From NCBI GenBank assembly GCA_020853705.1, contig JADYYK010000201.1, forward strand, positions 1 through 36,643: DNA of 36,643 bases. The letters are read 5' to 3'. Below, piece after piece: positions 1 to 6,678 of the stretch. Source of the stretch: Deltaproteobacteria bacterium (GTDB taxonomy: Bacteria > Myxococcota_A > Polyangia > Haliangiales > JADYYK01). A model generated the notes under the pieces. The model had not been told where the DNA came from. It did no database searches and saw only the letters and a program-made list of their open reading frames with translations. How positions within the stretch are numbered: position 1 is the first letter of the stretch; the number at the start of each line of letters is the position of its first letter. The translations under genes and the position numbers were made by a program.

Positions 1-124
1 ACGTAATGCTGCGTCTCGAGAGACCACCGGTAAGCCGTGTGCGGGAAATCCGCATGCACGGTTTGAAAGGGGGTCTTACTCAAACACCCACGACAAAGTG
101 GGGAGGAAAGTAGGATCTACCAAT
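1..124 (+). mobile_element. Group II intron, 3' end (domains V and VI)
   Basis: Positions 32-64 fold as a group II intron domain V. AAGCCGTG (32-39) pairs with CACGGTTT (57-64) and includes the AGC catalytic triad (33-35) with the usual G-U pair. A two-base bulge (55-56) follows, then an upper stem (40-44 with 50-54) closed by a GAAA-type loop. Domain VI follows: 69-80 pairs with 109-121 and leaves A119 bulged as the likely branch point. The 3' splice site should lie a few bases downstream; the AT at 123-124 is the nearest AY, but it is closer to the bulge than usual, so the end is approximate. The intron body and any reverse transcriptase would lie left of the window. The segment is visibly poorer in GC than the rest, as expected of a mobile element. 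Confidence 0.85.
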
Positions 125-335
125 GCGACGCAGCCTGGCCTTGCAGATCGTGATCCATTGCCCGCACTTCGAGCGCCCCGTGCACGCCACGCTCAACCAG
201 GCCATCGAGAAGCTGGTCGACTGTGCCGACAAGATGGCGTGCGTCATCGAGGGCGCCGAGCCCGGCGCCGAGCGGCCGCAGGCGTGCCCCGTGTTCCCCC
301 GGCAGGCGACGGCAGAGAGGCCGGTTCAGCGATGA
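123..335 (+). CDS. Small Cys-containing hypothetical protein, at the intron 3' junction
   Basis: This is a 70-residue protein of unknown family. It has four cysteines: C13 in a CPHFERP context, C33 in LVDC, C40 in MAC and C55. The spacing hints at metal binding, but no named family is recognised. Its stop overlaps the next start (ATGA at 332-335), which suggests translational coupling to the acyltransferase and argues that the frame is real. The ATG used here falls exactly where the group II intron ends. The true start may therefore lie in the 5' exon left of the window, and this frame may be the downstream half of an interrupted gene. Confidence 0.5.
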   Translation: MRRSLALQIVIHCPHFERPVHATLNQAIEKLVDCADKMACVIEGAEPGAERPQACPVFPRQATAERPVQR

Positions 336-1954
336 GCACCGGAGCCGGCAGGCTGGGCGACTTCAACGCCGAGCGCGAGTCCATCGTGGCCGAGGTCGAG
401 CAGCGCATCCTGGCCGAGCGTCGCGCGGCGCACCTGCGCGGCGGCGATGGGCGCCTGGAGTACGTGCTCAACGACGCCGCGTTCCACGAGACCCAGCGCC
501 TGGAGAAGGGCAGCCCCGAGGAGCGCAAGCGGGCGGCGCGCTGGCACGAGCTGGCGCGCGACCTTTCGCGCATGTCGGACGCCGAGAAGGAGGCCGAGGC
601 GGCGCGCCTGACCCACGAGCACGCCCGTGACGTGGCCGGCAACTTCGACGCCCGGGTCTATGGCTTCGTGAAGAACATCCTGCCCGTGGGCATGTCGCTC
701 TTGCTGACGCCGCAGCGGCTGCGCGAGGGCCTGGGCAACCTGGGCGAGCTGCAGGGCCGTGTGCTCATCGAGGGCGAGCTCGACACCGTGCGCGCGCTGG
801 CGGCGCGCGGCACCCTGGTGGTGACGCCGACGCACCTGTCGAACATGGACTCCATCGTGATCGGCTTCGCGCTGGAGCGCGCCGGGCTGCCGCCGTGCAC
901 CTATGGCGCCGGCAAGAACCTGTTCACCAACCCGATCCTGTCGTTCTTCATGCGCAACCTGGGCGCCTACCGCGTCGATCGGCGCCTGCGCCACTCGCTG
1001 TACAAGGACGTCCTCAAGGAGTACTCGACCGTGCTCATCGAGCGCGGCTTTCACAGCCTGTTCTTTCCCGGCGGCACCCGTTCGCGCTCGGGTGGCCTGG
1101 AGCAGAAGCTCAAGCTCGGCCTGATGGGCACCGGGCTGCGCGCCTACGAGAACCGGCTGGCCGCGGGGGCGCAGGGGCTGTCGGTGTTCTTCGTCCCGGT
1201 GACGCTCAACTATCACCTGACGCTGGAGGCCGAGACGCTGATCGACGACTACCTCGCCGAGGTCGGCAAGTCGCGCTACATCATCGAGGACGACGAGTCG
1301 TCGCGCTTCGGTCGCGTGACCTCGTTCATTCGCAAGACGTTGGCCATGGAGGGCGCCACCGTGGTGCGCTTCGGGCAGCCGCTGGATCCGTTCGGCAACC
1401 AGGTCGACGCCGAGGGCCAGTCGCACGATCCGCGCGGGCGCCGCATCGATCCCGAGCTGTTCCTCGACGACGGCGCCAGCGGGCGCGGTCCGGTCACGCA
1501 GCGCGACAACGAGTACACCCGCACCCTGGGCGAGTCGATCGTGAAGGCCTACCAGCGCGACGTGGTCTACATGGCCACGCACCTCGTGGCCACCGTGCTG
1601 TGGGAGCGCATGTGCGCGCAGGCCGGCGTGCGCGATCCGTTCCGCGTGCTGCGCATGGCCGACCCGCAGCAGGTGTCGTCCGAGCTGCTGGCGGCCGGGG
1701 TGGATCGGCTGCGCGACCGCATCCGCGGCGCCAATGGCGCCTGGGGGCGCCTCGACAAGCGCTCGGCAGAGCGGCCGGCGATGGGCGTGGTCGACGATGC
1801 GCTGCGCTCGTTCACGGCGTACCACTCGCGCCCGGTGGCGGAGCGCCGCGGCGGCGCGGTGGTGCCGACCTCGCTGCGCCTGGTCTACTACTACAGAAAC
1901 CGCATGGCGCACCTGCCCGACGCCGCGGTGGCGGGGCTCGGGGGGCTGTCATGA
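332..1954 (+). CDS. PlsB-like glycerol-3-phosphate/lysophosphatidate acyltransferase
   Basis: A 540-residue membrane-associated acyltransferase, expected to transfer acyl chains to glycerol-3-phosphate or a related acceptor in phospholipid synthesis. Visible motifs are H168-LSNM-D173 (the catalytic HX4D), G211-AYRVD-R217 (block II), FFPGGTRSRSG at about 244-254 (block III, acceptor binding) and VPVTLNY (block IV). Block III reads PGGTR where most relatives have P/V-E-G-T/G-R, so the usual Glu is Gly. Length is intermediate between PlsC (about 250) and E. coli PlsB (about 800). The chosen start overlaps the upstream stop. The frame is open upstream to about 98, but that part has no plausible protein content. 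It overlaps the GpsA-like gene by 4 nt, so the two are probably co-translated. Confidence 0.85.
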   Translation: MSTGAGRLGDFNAERESIVAEVEQRILAERRAAHLRGGDGRLEYVLNDAAFHETQRLEKGSPEERKRAARWHELARDLSRMSDAEKEAEAARLTHEHARDVAGNFDARVYGFVKNILPVGMSLLLTPQRLREGLGNLGELQGRVLIEGELDTVRALAARGTLVVTPTHLSNMDSIVIGFALERAGLPPCTYGAGKNLFTNPILSFFMRNLGAYRVDRRLRHSLYKDVLKEYSTVLIERGFHSLFFPGGTRSRSGGLEQKLKLGLMGTGLRAYENRLAAGAQGLSVFFVPVTLNYHLTLEAETLIDDYLAEVGKSRYIIEDDESSRFGRVTSFIRKTLAMEGATVVRFGQPLDPFGNQVDAEGQSHDPRGRRIDPELFLDDGASGRGPVTQRDNEYTRTLGESIVKAYQRDVVYMATHLVATVLWERMCAQAGVRDPFRVLRMADPQQVSSELLAAGVDRLRDRIRGANGAWGRLDKRSAERPAMGVVDDALRSFTAYHSRPVAERRGGAVVPTSLRLVYYYRNRMAHLPDAAVAGLGGLS

Positions 1955-2868
1955 TGCGAGGGCTGGGCGTGGTGCACGCCGCCGACGTTGGCGGCGGCGC
2001 AGGGGCGGCGGCCCTGGCGCGTGCGCTGGGCGAGGTCGCGGCGGCCACCGGGCAGCGCGTGACCAGCGCGTCGAGCGCAGACGTCGCGGCGCTGCCCGAG
2101 CTGGCGGCGGCGTCGCGCCTGATCATCCTGGCCACGCCGGCGCACACCGCGCGGGTGCTGGCGCGGCAGCTCGGCGACGTGGTCACCGGGGCGCACCTCA
2201 TCGTGCACACCGCGCGCGGTCTGGAGCCGGGCAGCGGCATGCGGGTGTCGGAGATCTTGCGCGAGGAGACCTGCGTGCTGCGGGTGGGGATCCTGGCCGG
2301 GCCGCTGGCGGTCGAGGGGCTGGGCGCGGGGGATCCCGAGGCCTGCGTGGTGGGGTCGCGCTATGACGACGTCATCACCGAGGCCAAGCGCATGCTGGCG
2401 GGGGCGCGGCTGCGGGTGTACGGCAACCACGACATCATCGGCGTCGAGCTGGCGGCGGCGCTGGGCGCGGCGCTGTCGTTCGGCGTGGGCATCGCGGCCG
2501 GGCTGGGCTTCGGACGGTCGACGCGCGCGGTGATGGAGACCCGCGGCCTCGGCGAGCTGGCGCGCCTCGGCGTCAAGCTGGGCGGCAACGAGCGCACCTT
2601 CTTCGGGCTGTCGGGTGTCGGCGCGCGCATGGCGTATGGCGCCGATGACGGTGACGAGTCGTTCCGCTATGGCGAGGCGCTGGCAAAGGGTGAGCGGCCG
2701 GCCACCGAGCCCGAGGGGGTCCGCGCGGCGCGCGAGGCCGGCGCGCTGGCCGAGCGCCACGGTGTGCGCACGCCGCTGCTGCTGGCGCTGCGTGCGATGG
2801 CGGATGGCACGCGCAGCCCGCGCGACGTCGGCAAGGAGCTGATGGTGTCGGTGGCCGTCGACGAGTGA
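1951..2868 (+). CDS. GpsA-like protein lacking catalytic residues (putative pseudoenzyme)
   Basis: A 306-residue protein that aligns without gaps to NAD(P)H glycerol-3-phosphate dehydrogenase through its C-terminal half, including the landmarks RVYGNHDIIGVEL, GIAAGLGFG and TRGLGELARLG. Residues needed for catalysis are replaced. The active-site Lys of GALKN becomes G172 (AAALGAAL). The Asp and Thr of GDLxxT become A225 and Y229. The Arg-Asn of SRNR becomes E236-S237. The N-terminal Rossmann glycine signature (GxGxxG/A) is also degenerate (HAADVGGGAG). The comparison uses the E. coli GpsA sequence from memory. The start (ATGATG) overlaps the acyltransferase stop, suggesting a regulatory, scaffold or altered-substrate role next to a GPAT-like enzyme. 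It is probably not an active G3P dehydrogenase. Confidence 0.8.
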   Translation: MMRGLGVVHAADVGGGAGAAALARALGEVAAATGQRVTSASSADVAALPELAAASRLIILATPAHTARVLARQLGDVVTGAHLIVHTARGLEPGSGMRVSEILREETCVLRVGILAGPLAVEGLGAGDPEACVVGSRYDDVITEAKRMLAGARLRVYGNHDIIGVELAAALGAALSFGVGIAAGLGFGRSTRAVMETRGLGELARLGVKLGGNERTFFGLSGVGARMAYGADDGDESFRYGEALAKGERPATEPEGVRAAREAGALAERHGVRTPLLLALRAMADGTRSPRDVGKELMVSVAVDE

Positions 2869-2993
2869 ACAGGTGCCACGTCAGGTACGCACCCCCGCGT
2901 CGGCAAGGTTGCGAATCCGCTTCTGGTTTCAGGTGCAAAGGGCTGAAAACGCGTGCCAGGCGGGGTGGCCCCGGCCGTGCAGTACAGCGGCCC

Positions 2994-4052
2994 ATGAGCG
3001 CCATCGCCCTGTCACCTACCCGCACCTTCTCGCAGCCCGTGCCGCCGCCGCGCACGCGCAAGGCGCGCCGCCGCGTGGCCGTGGTACTGAACTCGAACGC
3101 CCTGAAGGTCGACGAGCGCGTGGTGCAGGCGCTGGCCAGCGTGACTCCGGCCGAGGATCTGTACCTGTCGCACAGCCTGGATCAGGCGCGCGAGATCGCG
3201 CGTGACGTGGTCGCGCGAGGCTATGACACCGTGCTGTTCGGCGGCGGCGACGGCACCCTGGTGCGCGGCGTCGAGCACCTGGCCGATGCCGCGCGCGAGC
3301 AGGCCGCGGTGCTGCCGGCGGTCGGCGTGCTGCGCCTGGGCACCGGCAACGCCTTCGCCGATGCCATGGGCGCCGGCCCGTTCACCTGGGACGGCCTGGT
3401 CGCCGACGTGCTGCGCGCGCGCCAGAGCAACGCTCCGCGCGAGATGCCGATGCTGGAGACGCTGGGCCGGGTCACGCCGTTCTGTGGCTTCGGCCTCGAT
3501 GCCCAGGTCCTCGAGGATCACCACGAGGTGTGCGAGGCCATCGACAGGAGCCCGCTGCGCAAGTGGGTGCAGTCGTCGAACCTGCGCTACGCGGCCTCCG
3601 TCGTCACCCGGTCGATCCCGCGCTTCCTGACCTCGAAGCGCGCGCAGGTGCGGGTCATCAACCTGGGCGCGCCGGCCATCCTGATCGGCGAGGGTGACGT
3701 CGCGCGCGGCGTGCCGGTGCGCGCCGGCGAGACCATCTGGGAGGGCGACTGCTCGCTGGCGTCGTGCTCGACCATCCCGTTCTTCGGGCTGGGCCTCAAG
3801 ATGTTCCCGTTCGCCGAGATGCGCCGCGACCGCTTCCAGCTGCGCGTGGGCAGCGCCGGCGCGATGGAGATCCTGAGCCACCTGCCGGCGGTGTTCACCG
3901 GCGAGTACCGCTCCAGGACCATCCGCGACTATCTGTGCGACCACGTCGCCATCGAGATGTCGCGCGAGTCGCCGTTCGAGATCGGTGGTGAGCTGGTCGG
4001 CCGCTTCGAGCGCGTGGAAGTGAAGCTGGGCGAGACGTTCCTGATCGCCTGA
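2994..4052 (+). CDS. Diacylglycerol kinase-family lipid kinase
   Basis: A 352-residue soluble lipid kinase of the DAGK/YegS/LCB5 catalytic fold. It carries the nucleotide-binding GGGDGT loop at 83-88, the VVLNSNA strand near 30-36, and GVLRLGTGNAFAD near 111-123 (the usual GTGNDFA with Asp replaced by Ala). The C-terminal beta-sandwich half is also present. It is predicted to phosphorylate a lipid hydroxyl (diacylglycerol or a sphingoid-like base). Start 2994 is chosen because the preceding in-frame stretch from 2865 is Arg/Cys-rich and unlike the family. It lies 125 nt after the GpsA-like gene. No convincing promoter was seen in the gap, so it may share the lipid operon. Confidence 0.85.
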   Translation: MSAIALSPTRTFSQPVPPPRTRKARRRVAVVLNSNALKVDERVVQALASVTPAEDLYLSHSLDQAREIARDVVARGYDTVLFGGGDGTLVRGVEHLADAAREQAAVLPAVGVLRLGTGNAFADAMGAGPFTWDGLVADVLRARQSNAPREMPMLETLGRVTPFCGFGLDAQVLEDHHEVCEAIDRSPLRKWVQSSNLRYAASVVTRSIPRFLTSKRAQVRVINLGAPAILIGEGDVARGVPVRAGETIWEGDCSLASCSTIPFFGLGLKMFPFAEMRRDRFQLRVGSAGAMEILSHLPAVFTGEYRSRTIRDYLCDHVAIEMSRESPFEIGGELVGRFERVEVKLGETFLIA

Positions 4053-4055
4053 GGC

Positions 4056-4349
4056 CTACTTGGCCTTGCGGCGCTTGACGCGCTCCTCGGCCTTCTTCTC
4101 GAACTGCTCGATCTTCTTGGCCAGCTTCTCGACCCGCGAGCTCAGCGCCGACAGAGCGTCGCGCGAGGGCAGGTCGAGGACACGGCGCAGGCGACCGGTG
4201 GTGTCGGTCCACACCGTGCGGAAGTGGCTGCCGAAGGCGAGGGCGCGCCGGGTGCGCTGCTCGAGGTCGCCGAGCCGGTCGCGGGCGCTGCTGGTCGCGG
4301 CCGTGAACCCATCGCGGAGCTTCTGAGGAACCATCGCGAGCGTGCTCAT
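4056..4349 (-). CDS. Phasin-like small coiled-coil protein
   Basis: A 97-residue basic helical protein. The N-terminal half is amphipathic (LRDGFTAATSSARDRLGDLEQR). A LDLPSRDALSAL hinge then leads to a heptad coiled coil (LSSRVEKLAKKIEQFEKK) and a Lys/Arg-rich tail. This layout resembles polyhydroxyalkanoate-granule phasins and related PhaF-type proteins, in which a PSR/PTR-x-D/E hinge precedes a coiled coil, but similarity is by pattern only. Start 4349 is preferred over an in-frame ATG at 4412 because AGGGAG lies just upstream. It is convergent with the lipid kinase with only 3 nt between them, and divergent from the CNB protein gene. Confidence 0.6.
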   Translation of the reverse strand: MSTLAMVPQKLRDGFTAATSSARDRLGDLEQRTRRALAFGSHFRTVWTDTTGRLRRVLDLPSRDALSALSSRVEKLAKKIEQFEKKAEERVKRRKAK

Positions 4350-4383
4350 CGGGGTCTCCCTTTGTCGAGTTGGGCGGCCTTTG

Positions 4384-4431
4384 TGACGCGCCGCGTCTGA
4401 GTCGATGTCCAAGCTTTAATGCGGCGCGTCA
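4384..4431. promoter_or_regulatory. 11-bp inverted repeat in a divergent promoter region
   Basis: TGACGCGCCGC at 4384-4394 is the exact reverse complement of GCGGCGCGTCA at 4421-4431, with 26 nt between them. The left arm also contains the smaller dyad GACGCG-C-CGCGTC (4385-4397). It lies between the divergent genes starting at 4349 (minus) and 4515 (plus), so it is a candidate operator for either. No strong -10/-35 pair could be fixed. Confidence 0.4.
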
Positions 4432-4514
4432 TGGTTGTCAAGGCAGGTCAAAAAACCGTCCCGGATCGCCAGCATGGCGGGCGCCAGCTTCCCGGCGTAA
4501 GATGAGCCGTCCGC

Positions 4515-6665
4515 ATGGCGACCCGGCTCGAAAAGGTGCGCGAGAAGTCAGCGGCACTCGCACACAAGGGCAAGCACGACAAGGCCCTGGAGCTGTGGCG
4601 GGACGCCTGCAAGAAGGAGCCGTTCGATCCCGACCTGTGGATCGGGCGCGGCGAAGCTGCGCTGACGCTGGCGCTGCGCGACGAGGCGCTGGAGGCCTTC
4701 TTCCGCGCCGCCGACATGTTCACCCGCGGCGGCTTCATGAAGGAGGGGCTGGCGGCCTGTCAGCGCGTGCTGGCGGTCGATTCGCGCCACGGCGGGGCGC
4801 GCCGGCTGGCCCAGATGCTGAGATCGCGGCTGGGGCTGGACGACGATGACGGCGCCGAGGCCGCGCCCGCGCCGCGCGCGCCAGCGCGAAGCGCCGCGGC
4901 GGACGACGACAGTGACGATGAGGATGACGAAGCCGGCGCGGCCCGACCCGCCGCGGCGCCGGCGTCGAGCCCGCCACCGCCGCGCGAGGTGCCCAGCTTG
5001 CCGGTCGGCCAGCGCGGGCGCACCACCAGCTCGGTCGAGCTGTCGCTGACCGCGGAGCCCGGGCCGGAGACCGAGTCGGAGCCCGAGGTGGTGGCCTCGA
5101 GGCCGGCGCCGCCGCGCGAGGTGCCCAGCCTGCCGGCGGGGCAGCGCGGGCGCACCTCGTCCTCGGTCGAGCTGTCACTGACCGCCGAGCCCGCGGGCGA
5201 CGAGGAGAAGGACAACGCCAGCGTCGGCGACATCACCCGGGCGGTGCAGCAGGCCGCCGAGCGGGTGGCGCGGGCGACGCCGATCGCGACCCAGGCCGCG
5301 CGGCCCAGCGCCCAGCAGGCCGCGGTGGCGCCGCCCGCAGCCGCGGCCACGGCCACGGCCACGGCCACGGCCACGGCCACGGCCACGCCCGCGGCCTCAG
5401 TCTCAGCCGCGGCCTCAGCCTCGGCCCCAGTCTCAGCCTCAGCCTCGGCCGCAGTCTCAGCCGCGGCCTCCGCCTCGGCTGCCATCCCGCCGGCCACGCC
5501 CGCGCCCAGCCGCAGTGGCCCCATGGCCGCGGTGCCACAGCCGGTCGCGGCCAGCCCCAGCGGGCCGGCCCCCAGCCCGCACTCGGGTCCGGTCCCCATC
5601 ATCGTGCAGTCCGATCTGGCGGCGCGCCGCCTGACCACGGTCGAGCGCGCGGTGCCCAGCGAGCCCGGCCTCGAGCACATCACGCTGGCCGACGCGCTGC
5701 CCTTCACCGAGCTGCACACCCCGGCCGAGTCCGAGGCACCCACCGCGGCCGCGCCCAAGAGCGTGCGCGAGCTGTCGCTCGACGAGCCCGGCAAGCTCGA
5801 CGTGCTGCAGGTGGTGGCCGCCTCGGTGACCTCCAGCCCGCTGCTGGCCGAGCTCGACAGCGACCTGGTCAAGCGCCTCATCGACCAGGGCGAGCTGCGT
5901 CACCGCAAGAAGACGCAGACCGTCTTCAAGCAGGGCATGATCGGCACCAGCCTGTTCTTGATCTTGCGCGGCGAGGTCTCGGTCGTGCGCGAGCCCGACG
6001 AGACCACCACGGCGTCGGGCTCCCACGTGCCGCCCATCGAGCTGGCGCGCCTGCGCGCGGGCGCGTTCTTCGGCGAGATGGCGCTGCTGACCAACCGGCC
6101 GCGCTCGGCCACCGTGATCGCGGAGACCGATGTCGACCTGCTGGAGGTCTCGCGCCAGCACGTGCGCGACCTGGTCGCCAGCGAGGGTCGCGTGCTGCGC
6201 CTGCTGATGCGCTTCTTCCGCGCCCGCATGGTCAACACGCTGCTGGCGACCTCGCCGCTGTTCAAGCCGTTCTCGCGCGAGGATCGCCGCCAGCTGGTGG
6301 GGCGCTTCCGGCTGCGCGAGGTCACCGCGGCGCGCGACGTCATCAAGGAGGGTGGGCGCTCCGACGGCCTGTACCTGGTGCTGACCGGCAAGCTGCAGGC
6401 GGTGCGCGGCAGCAAGGAGGTCCTCGGCGAGCTCGGGCCCGGGGACGTCTTCGGCGAGATGTCGCTGCTGCAGAAGAACCCCGCGGTGGCCTCCATTCGC
6501 ACCGTCAGCAAGGCCTGGCTGCTGGTGCTGCCGCGCGAGGACTTCAACGAGGTGCTGTCGACGCACCCCCAGCTGCTCGAGCAGCTGTCCGAGGTCGCCG
6601 ACCAGCGCCGGCGCCGCAACGACGAGCATGGTGGTGTCGGGGCCGAACGGCTCGACCCCGTGTGA
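4515..6665 (+). CDS. TPR protein with two cyclic-nucleotide-binding domains
   Basis: A 716-residue protein in three parts. Residues 1-105 are TPR-like helices (KALELWRDACKKEPFDPDLWIGRG). Residues 110-430 form a low-complexity acidic, Pro and Ala/Ser/Thr linker. Residues 440-700 hold two CRP-type cyclic-nucleotide-binding (CNB) domains. The first has the full phosphate-binding cassette (FFGEMALLTNRPRSATV, with Glu and Arg). The second (VFGEMSLLQKNPAVAS) keeps the Glu but lacks the Arg and may not bind nucleotide. No DNA-binding domain is seen, so it is more likely a cyclic-nucleotide-responsive scaffold than a transcription factor. The class III cyclase at 17448-18869 could supply ligand. It is followed after 13 nt by the thioredoxin-domain gene. 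Confidence 0.85.
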   Translation: MATRLEKVREKSAALAHKGKHDKALELWRDACKKEPFDPDLWIGRGEAALTLALRDEALEAFFRAADMFTRGGFMKEGLAACQRVLAVDSRHGGARRLAQMLRSRLGLDDDDGAEAAPAPRAPARSAAADDDSDDEDDEAGAARPAAAPASSPPPPREVPSLPVGQRGRTTSSVELSLTAEPGPETESEPEVVASRPAPPREVPSLPAGQRGRTSSSVELSLTAEPAGDEEKDNASVGDITRAVQQAAERVARATPIATQAARPSAQQAAVAPPAAAATATATATATATATPAASVSAAASASAPVSASASAAVSAAASASAAIPPATPAPSRSGPMAAVPQPVAASPSGPAPSPHSGPVPIIVQSDLAARRLTTVERAVPSEPGLEHITLADALPFTELHTPAESEAPTAAAPKSVRELSLDEPGKLDVLQVVAASVTSSPLLAELDSDLVKRLIDQGELRHRKKTQTVFKQGMIGTSLFLILRGEVSVVREPDETTTASGSHVPPIELARLRAGAFFGEMALLTNRPRSATVIAETDVDLLEVSRQHVRDLVASEGRVLRLLMRFFRARMVNTLLATSPLFKPFSREDRRQLVGRFRLREVTAARDVIKEGGRSDGLYLVLTGKLQAVRGSKEVLGELGPGDVFGEMSLLQKNPAVASIRTVSKAWLLVLPREDFNEVLSTHPQLLEQLSEVADQRRRRNDEHGGVGAERLDPV
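4978..5192 (+). repeat. Two-copy intragenic repeat in the linker of the CNB protein
   Basis: About 80 nt at 4978-5060 recur at about 5108-5192 with few changes. They encode PPREVPSLPVGQRGRT and PPREVPSLPAGQRGRT, each followed by SSVELSLTAEP (residues about 155-182 and 198-225). Such conservation stands out inside a disordered linker and suggests a duplicated docking or modification motif, or a recent duplication. Confidence 0.7.
5345..5490 (+). repeat. GGCCAC hexamer repeat and degenerate Ala/Ser-coding repeats
   Basis: Seven perfect copies of GGCCAC (5345-5386) encode an alternating Ala-Thr run. They are followed to about 5490 by degenerate GCCTCA/GTCTCA-type hexamers encoding Ala-Ser. The period is in frame, so copy number could change without breaking the CNB protein. 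Confidence 0.8.
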
Positions 6666-6678
6666 TATTCTCCGCGGC

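Noticed and set aside
98..331. Upstream extension of the acyltransferase reading frame
   Set aside because: It runs through the group II intron tail and an Arg-rich out-of-frame stretch; the ATG at 332 overlaps the preceding stop and begins sensible family sequence.
326..1912. 528-codon open frame antisense to the acyltransferase
   Set aside because: Low-complexity Ala/Arg/Gln/His composition typical of a mirror frame in very GC-rich DNA; the plus strand carries clear catalytic motifs.
5345..5490. Hexamer repeats considered as a CRISPR-like array
   Set aside because: Units are contiguous 6-mers in frame inside a gene, with no spacers.
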